From assembly GCA_902778375.1 (NCBI GenBank), contig CACYXJ010000017.1, forward strand, positions 28,302 through 64,160: 35,859 nt of DNA, in the 5' to 3' direction. Made by a program: the position numbers and the translations under genes. Shown one piece after another: positions 33,864 to 35,859 of this stretch. Under the pieces are notes generated by a model that saw nothing but the letters and a program-made list of their open reading frames with translations, was not told the DNA's origin and ran no database searches. The stretch is from an uncultured Erysipelotrichaceae bacterium (GTDB lineage: Bacteria; Bacillota_I; Bacilli_A; Erysipelotrichales; Erysipelotrichaceae). Positions within the stretch are counted from its first letter, which is position 1, and each line of letters begins with the position of its first letter.

Positions 33864-35300
33864 TCAGAGCCGGCTGATCGCGGTTTCCAGACGGCGGAGG
33901 GTTTCCTCTTTGCCGAGGATGGACGCGATCTCGATTGCTCCGCCCGGCGTGGAGGCCTTGCCGGTGATGGCAATACGGAGCGGGAAGAGGACCTGTCCGT
34001 TTTTCTTTTCCAGCCTTTTCGGCAGTTCGAGAAGAACGGTATGGAGCGCTTCCTGCGACCAGTCTTCCTGGTTTTTCAGAACCTCGAGGCACTCGGGAAG
34101 GATTTCCTTTGCGACCTCGGCGTTGGTTTTCATCTTTTTGTTGAAATACAGTTCACTGTCGAACGGTTCGAAGTGATCGAGGAATCCCAGCATATCAGGG
34201 ATTTCCTGCAGGGTATTGGCACGCTGCTGGATGATGGCAGCGATCTTTTTCCGGTCAAAATCACCTTTGACTGCCTGATCGATATAGGGAGTGACCAGTG
34301 CTGTGTAGGCATCCAGATCCATGGCGCGCAGCCACATGCCGTTGAGCCACTTCAGTTTTTCGGGATCGAAGATGGCGCCGACCTTGCCGATGCGCCTGAC
34401 ATTGAATGCCTGGACAAGCTCGTCGATGGTGTAGATTTCACGGTCTTCTTCCGGTGCCCAGCCGAGCAGGGCGATATAGTTCAGGATTGCTTCCGGCAGA
34501 TAGCCTTTGGCAACAAGATCCTGGAAGCTGGCATCGCCGTTGCGCTTGGAGAGCTTGCTGTGCTCATCCTTCATGACCGGCGGGCAGTGGATATAGCGGG
34601 GAATCTCCCAGCCGAAGGCTTCATAGATCAGGTTGTACTTCGGTGTTGAGGAAAGATATTCCATGCCGCGTACGACATCGGTGATTCCCATCAGATGGTC
34701 ATCGATGACATTGGCGAAGTTATAGGTCGGGAAACCGTCGCTCTTGAGCAGGACCTGCTCGTCGAGGGTTTCGTTGTCAACGGTAATGGTGCCGAACACT
34801 TCGTCATTGAAGGATGTCTGTCCTTCCGGAATTGTCTGGCGGATGACATATTTTTCGCCGGCTGCGATCCGCTTTTCGCATTCCTCGACGGAAAGCAGCT
34901 TGCAGGGGTCGTCATACTTGAAACTGTCGCCTTCAGCCTGGCGTCTTTCCTGCAGCATTTCCTCATCGCAGAAGCAGTAATGGGCACCGCCGCGTCTGAT
35001 CAGTTTGTGTGCGTAATCCTTGTAAAGTCCATCCCTGACGCGTTCTGACTGAACGTAGGGACCGTAATCGCCGCCGACATCCGGACCTTCGTCATGACGC
35101 AGGCCGCAGGCTTTCAGTGTATCGTAGATAATATCCGTAGCACCTTCGACAAGACGTCCCTGGTCGGTATCCTCGATACGCAGGATATAGACACCTTCAG
35201 GATCCTTGCGGGCGACCAGATATGCATAGAGGGCAGTACGCAGATTGCCGATATGCATGTAACCGGTCGGGCTTGGTGCGAATCTGGTTCTGATAGACAT
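33864..35300 (-). CDS. gltX: Glutamyl-tRNA synthetase
   Basis: GltX charges tRNA-Glu, and in many Bacillota also tRNA-Gln, which an amidotransferase then corrects. In 478 residues it starts MSIRTRFAPSPTGYMHIGN, with the HIGH-type motif at 16-19; KLSKR (249-253) is the KMSKS equivalent; a C-terminal anticodon-binding domain follows. The frame is open to 35327, but ATG 35300 has AAAGGAG with 8-base spacing and gives the canonical N-terminus. tRNA-Glu(CUC) and tRNA-Gln(CUG) lie on either side of the gltX/FemAB pair. Whether it is discriminating cannot be decided by eye. Confidence 0.96.
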   Translation of the reverse strand: MSIRTRFAPSPTGYMHIGNLRTALYAYLVARKDPEGVYILRIEDTDQGRLVEGATDIIYDTLKACGLRHDEGPDVGGDYGPYVQSERVRDGLYKDYAHKLIRRGGAHYCFCDEEMLQERRQAEGDSFKYDDPCKLLSVEECEKRIAAGEKYVIRQTIPEGQTSFNDEVFGTITVDNETLDEQVLLKSDGFPTYNFANVIDDHLMGITDVVRGMEYLSSTPKYNLIYEAFGWEIPRYIHCPPVMKDEHSKLSKRNGDASFQDLVAKGYLPEAILNYIALLGWAPEEDREIYTIDELVQAFNVRRIGKVGAIFDPEKLKWLNGMWLRAMDLDAYTALVTPYIDQAVKGDFDRKKIAAIIQQRANTLQEIPDMLGFLDHFEPFDSELYFNKKMKTNAEVAKEILPECLEVLKNQEDWSQEALHTVLLELPKRLEKKNGQVLFPLRIAITGKASTPGGAIEIASILGKEETLRRLETAISRL

Positions 35301-35326
35301 GTTGTTAACTCCTTTTATACCTGTCA

Positions 35327-35355
35327 ATTTTACTCTAAATCGGGGTCTCTTACAA
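35327..35355 (-). promoter_or_regulatory. Promoter of gltX
   Basis: On the minus strand TTGTAA (35355-35350), a 17-base spacer and TAAAAT (35332-35327). Confidence 0.65.
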
Positions 35356-35358
35356 TGA

Positions 35359-35389
35359 ATAAAAAAGGGAATGCGGTTTGCATTCCCTT
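35359..35389 (-). terminator. Intrinsic terminator after tRNA-Gln
   Basis: AAGGGAATGC (35365-35374) pairs perfectly with GCATTCCCTT (35380-35389). The T-run lies on the minus strand, just beyond tRNA-Gln. It sits a few bases from the gltX -35 box. Confidence 0.9.
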
Positions 35390-35390
35390 A

Positions 35391-35465
35391 TGGCTGGGAT
35401 AGAGAGATTTGAACTCCCGAATGGCTGGTTCAGAGCCAGCTGCCTTACCACTTGGCTATATCCCA
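35391..35465 (-). tRNA. tRNA-Gln (anticodon CUG), CCA encoded
   Basis: On the minus strand the acceptor stem TGGGATA pairs with TATCCCA, then discriminator G and an encoded CCA (35391-35393). The anticodon stem GCTGG/CCAGC encloses CTCTGAA, giving anticodon CTG, which reads CAG. The T arm has AGTTCAAATCT. It resembles Bacillota tRNA-Gln. Unlike the tRNA-Glu in this window, CCA is encoded. Confidence 0.93.
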
Positions 35466-35483
35466 ACAATTACTGCAATAAAC

Positions 35484-35511
35484 ATTATATCCATTTCAAT
35501 AAAAACATCAA
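35484..35511 (-). promoter_or_regulatory. Promoter of tRNA-Gln
   Basis: On the minus strand TTGATG (35511-35506), a 16-base spacer and TATAAT (35489-35484). Confidence 0.75.
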
Positions 35512-35571
35512 GCATTATTTTCAAAGCCGGAATAATAATGCTGTTACATGCTTCGGTTCATTGATATAATT

Positions 35572-35580
35572 ATGCCGGAA
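35572..35580 (+). promoter_or_regulatory. Extended -10 promoter of the CofE-like gene
   Basis: TGATATAAT (35572-35580) is a perfect -10 box with extended TG, 18 bases before the ATG. No clear -35 box is seen. Confidence 0.6.
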
Positions 35581-35598
35581 ATGAGGTAAGAAAATAAT

Positions 35599-35859
35599 AT
35601 GGAACGTTACAGCGGTACTGTATCACGCGGACTCCGCGCCCCGATCGTGAAGACCGGAGATAATCTGAAAGAAATTGTTGTCGAAACCGTGCTCAAGGCG
35701 GCTGAAGCAGGGGAATTTGAAATCAGGGACAGGGATGTCCTGGCAGTTACCGAATCGGTCCTTGCCAGAGTACAGGGCAATTACTGTTCGATCGACGATA
35801 TCGGCGACGATATCAGAAAGAAACTGGGCGGGGAAACCATCGGCGTCATCTTCCCGATC
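35599..35859 (+). CDS. CofE-like (coenzyme F420:L-glutamate ligase family) protein, 3'-truncated by window edge
   Basis: The 87 residues visible start MERYSGTVSRGLRAPIVK and include a Gly-Asp-Asn segment, a DRDVLAVTESVLARVQGNY helix and GETIGVIFPI. This matches the F420-0:gamma-glutamyl ligase (PF01996-type) family as found in many Bacillota that are not known to make F420; the role there is unknown. The protein continues past the window edge. GAGGT lies 11 bases upstream of the ATG, a little far. No other F420 gene is seen in the window. Confidence 0.8.
   Translation, partial: MERYSGTVSRGLRAPIVKTGDNLKEIVVETVLKAAEAGEFEIRDRDVLAVTESVLARVQGNYCSIDDIGDDIRKKLGGETIGVIFPI

Overview
The window looks like chromosomal DNA of a low-to-mid GC Gram-positive bacterium (Bacillota). 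The signs are strong AGGAGG-type ribosome binding sites, a T-box riboswitch before valS, an L20-type leader before infC-rpmI-rplT, an Asp23 protein, a glycerol kinase with the histidine that the PTS phosphorylates, a FemAB peptidoglycan-bridge enzyme and type VII secretion (WXG100/EssC/EsaB) genes. An Erysipelotrichia-like host is plausible from the gene mix, but I cannot prove it from sequence alone. Most of the window is housekeeping. The unusual parts are an embedded secretion locus and several proteins with lost active sites or added tails.

Layout, left to right. (1) 1-2712: 3' part of obg, then ruvA and ruvB. (2) 2769-4200: a small two-helix membrane protein and a membrane-anchored SH3b/3D-like wall protein. 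(3) 4201-7049: a Val-specific T-box (specifier GTC) and valS. (4) 7101-8042: an alpha/beta-hydrolase-fold protein lacking the catalytic Ser and His. (5) 8188-11025: ppdK with a Lys/Ala-rich histone-H1-like tail. (6) 11244-12740: glpK. (7) 12942-17728: rimP-nusA-ylxR-infB-rbfA, a translation/transcription operon without ylxQ. (8) 17795-24499: two WXG100-family proteins, an SLH/Big2 lipoprotein, an EssC-like ATPase and an EsaB/YukD-like protein. (9) 24493-26093, minus strand: ttcA and a translationally coupled radical SAM/SPASM gene. (10) 26155-30601: truB-ribF-rsmF-like and a RelA/SpoT-like gene, tightly packed. (11) 30643-30969: Asp23/Gls24. (12) 30978-32330: L20-type leader, infC, rpmI, rplT. 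(13) 32404-35465: tRNA-Glu(CUC), then on the minus strand a FemAB transferase, gltX and tRNA-Gln(CUG). (14) 35599-end: start of a CofE-like gene.

In Bacillus subtilis rbfA, truB and ribC/ribF are neighbours. Here the same order is interrupted by about 8.4 kb holding the secretion locus and the ttcA/radical SAM pair. The secretion locus has substrates or structural WXG100 proteins, a motor and the ubiquitin-like EsaB, but no recognisable EsaA, EssA or EssB. A large cell-wall-type lipoprotein sits among them, so this may be a divergent or minimal T7SSb-like system, or part of one that is completed elsewhere.

All coordinates and motifs were read by eye. No database search, structure prediction or base-composition calculation was run. 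No gap longer than about 240 bases lacks a gene.
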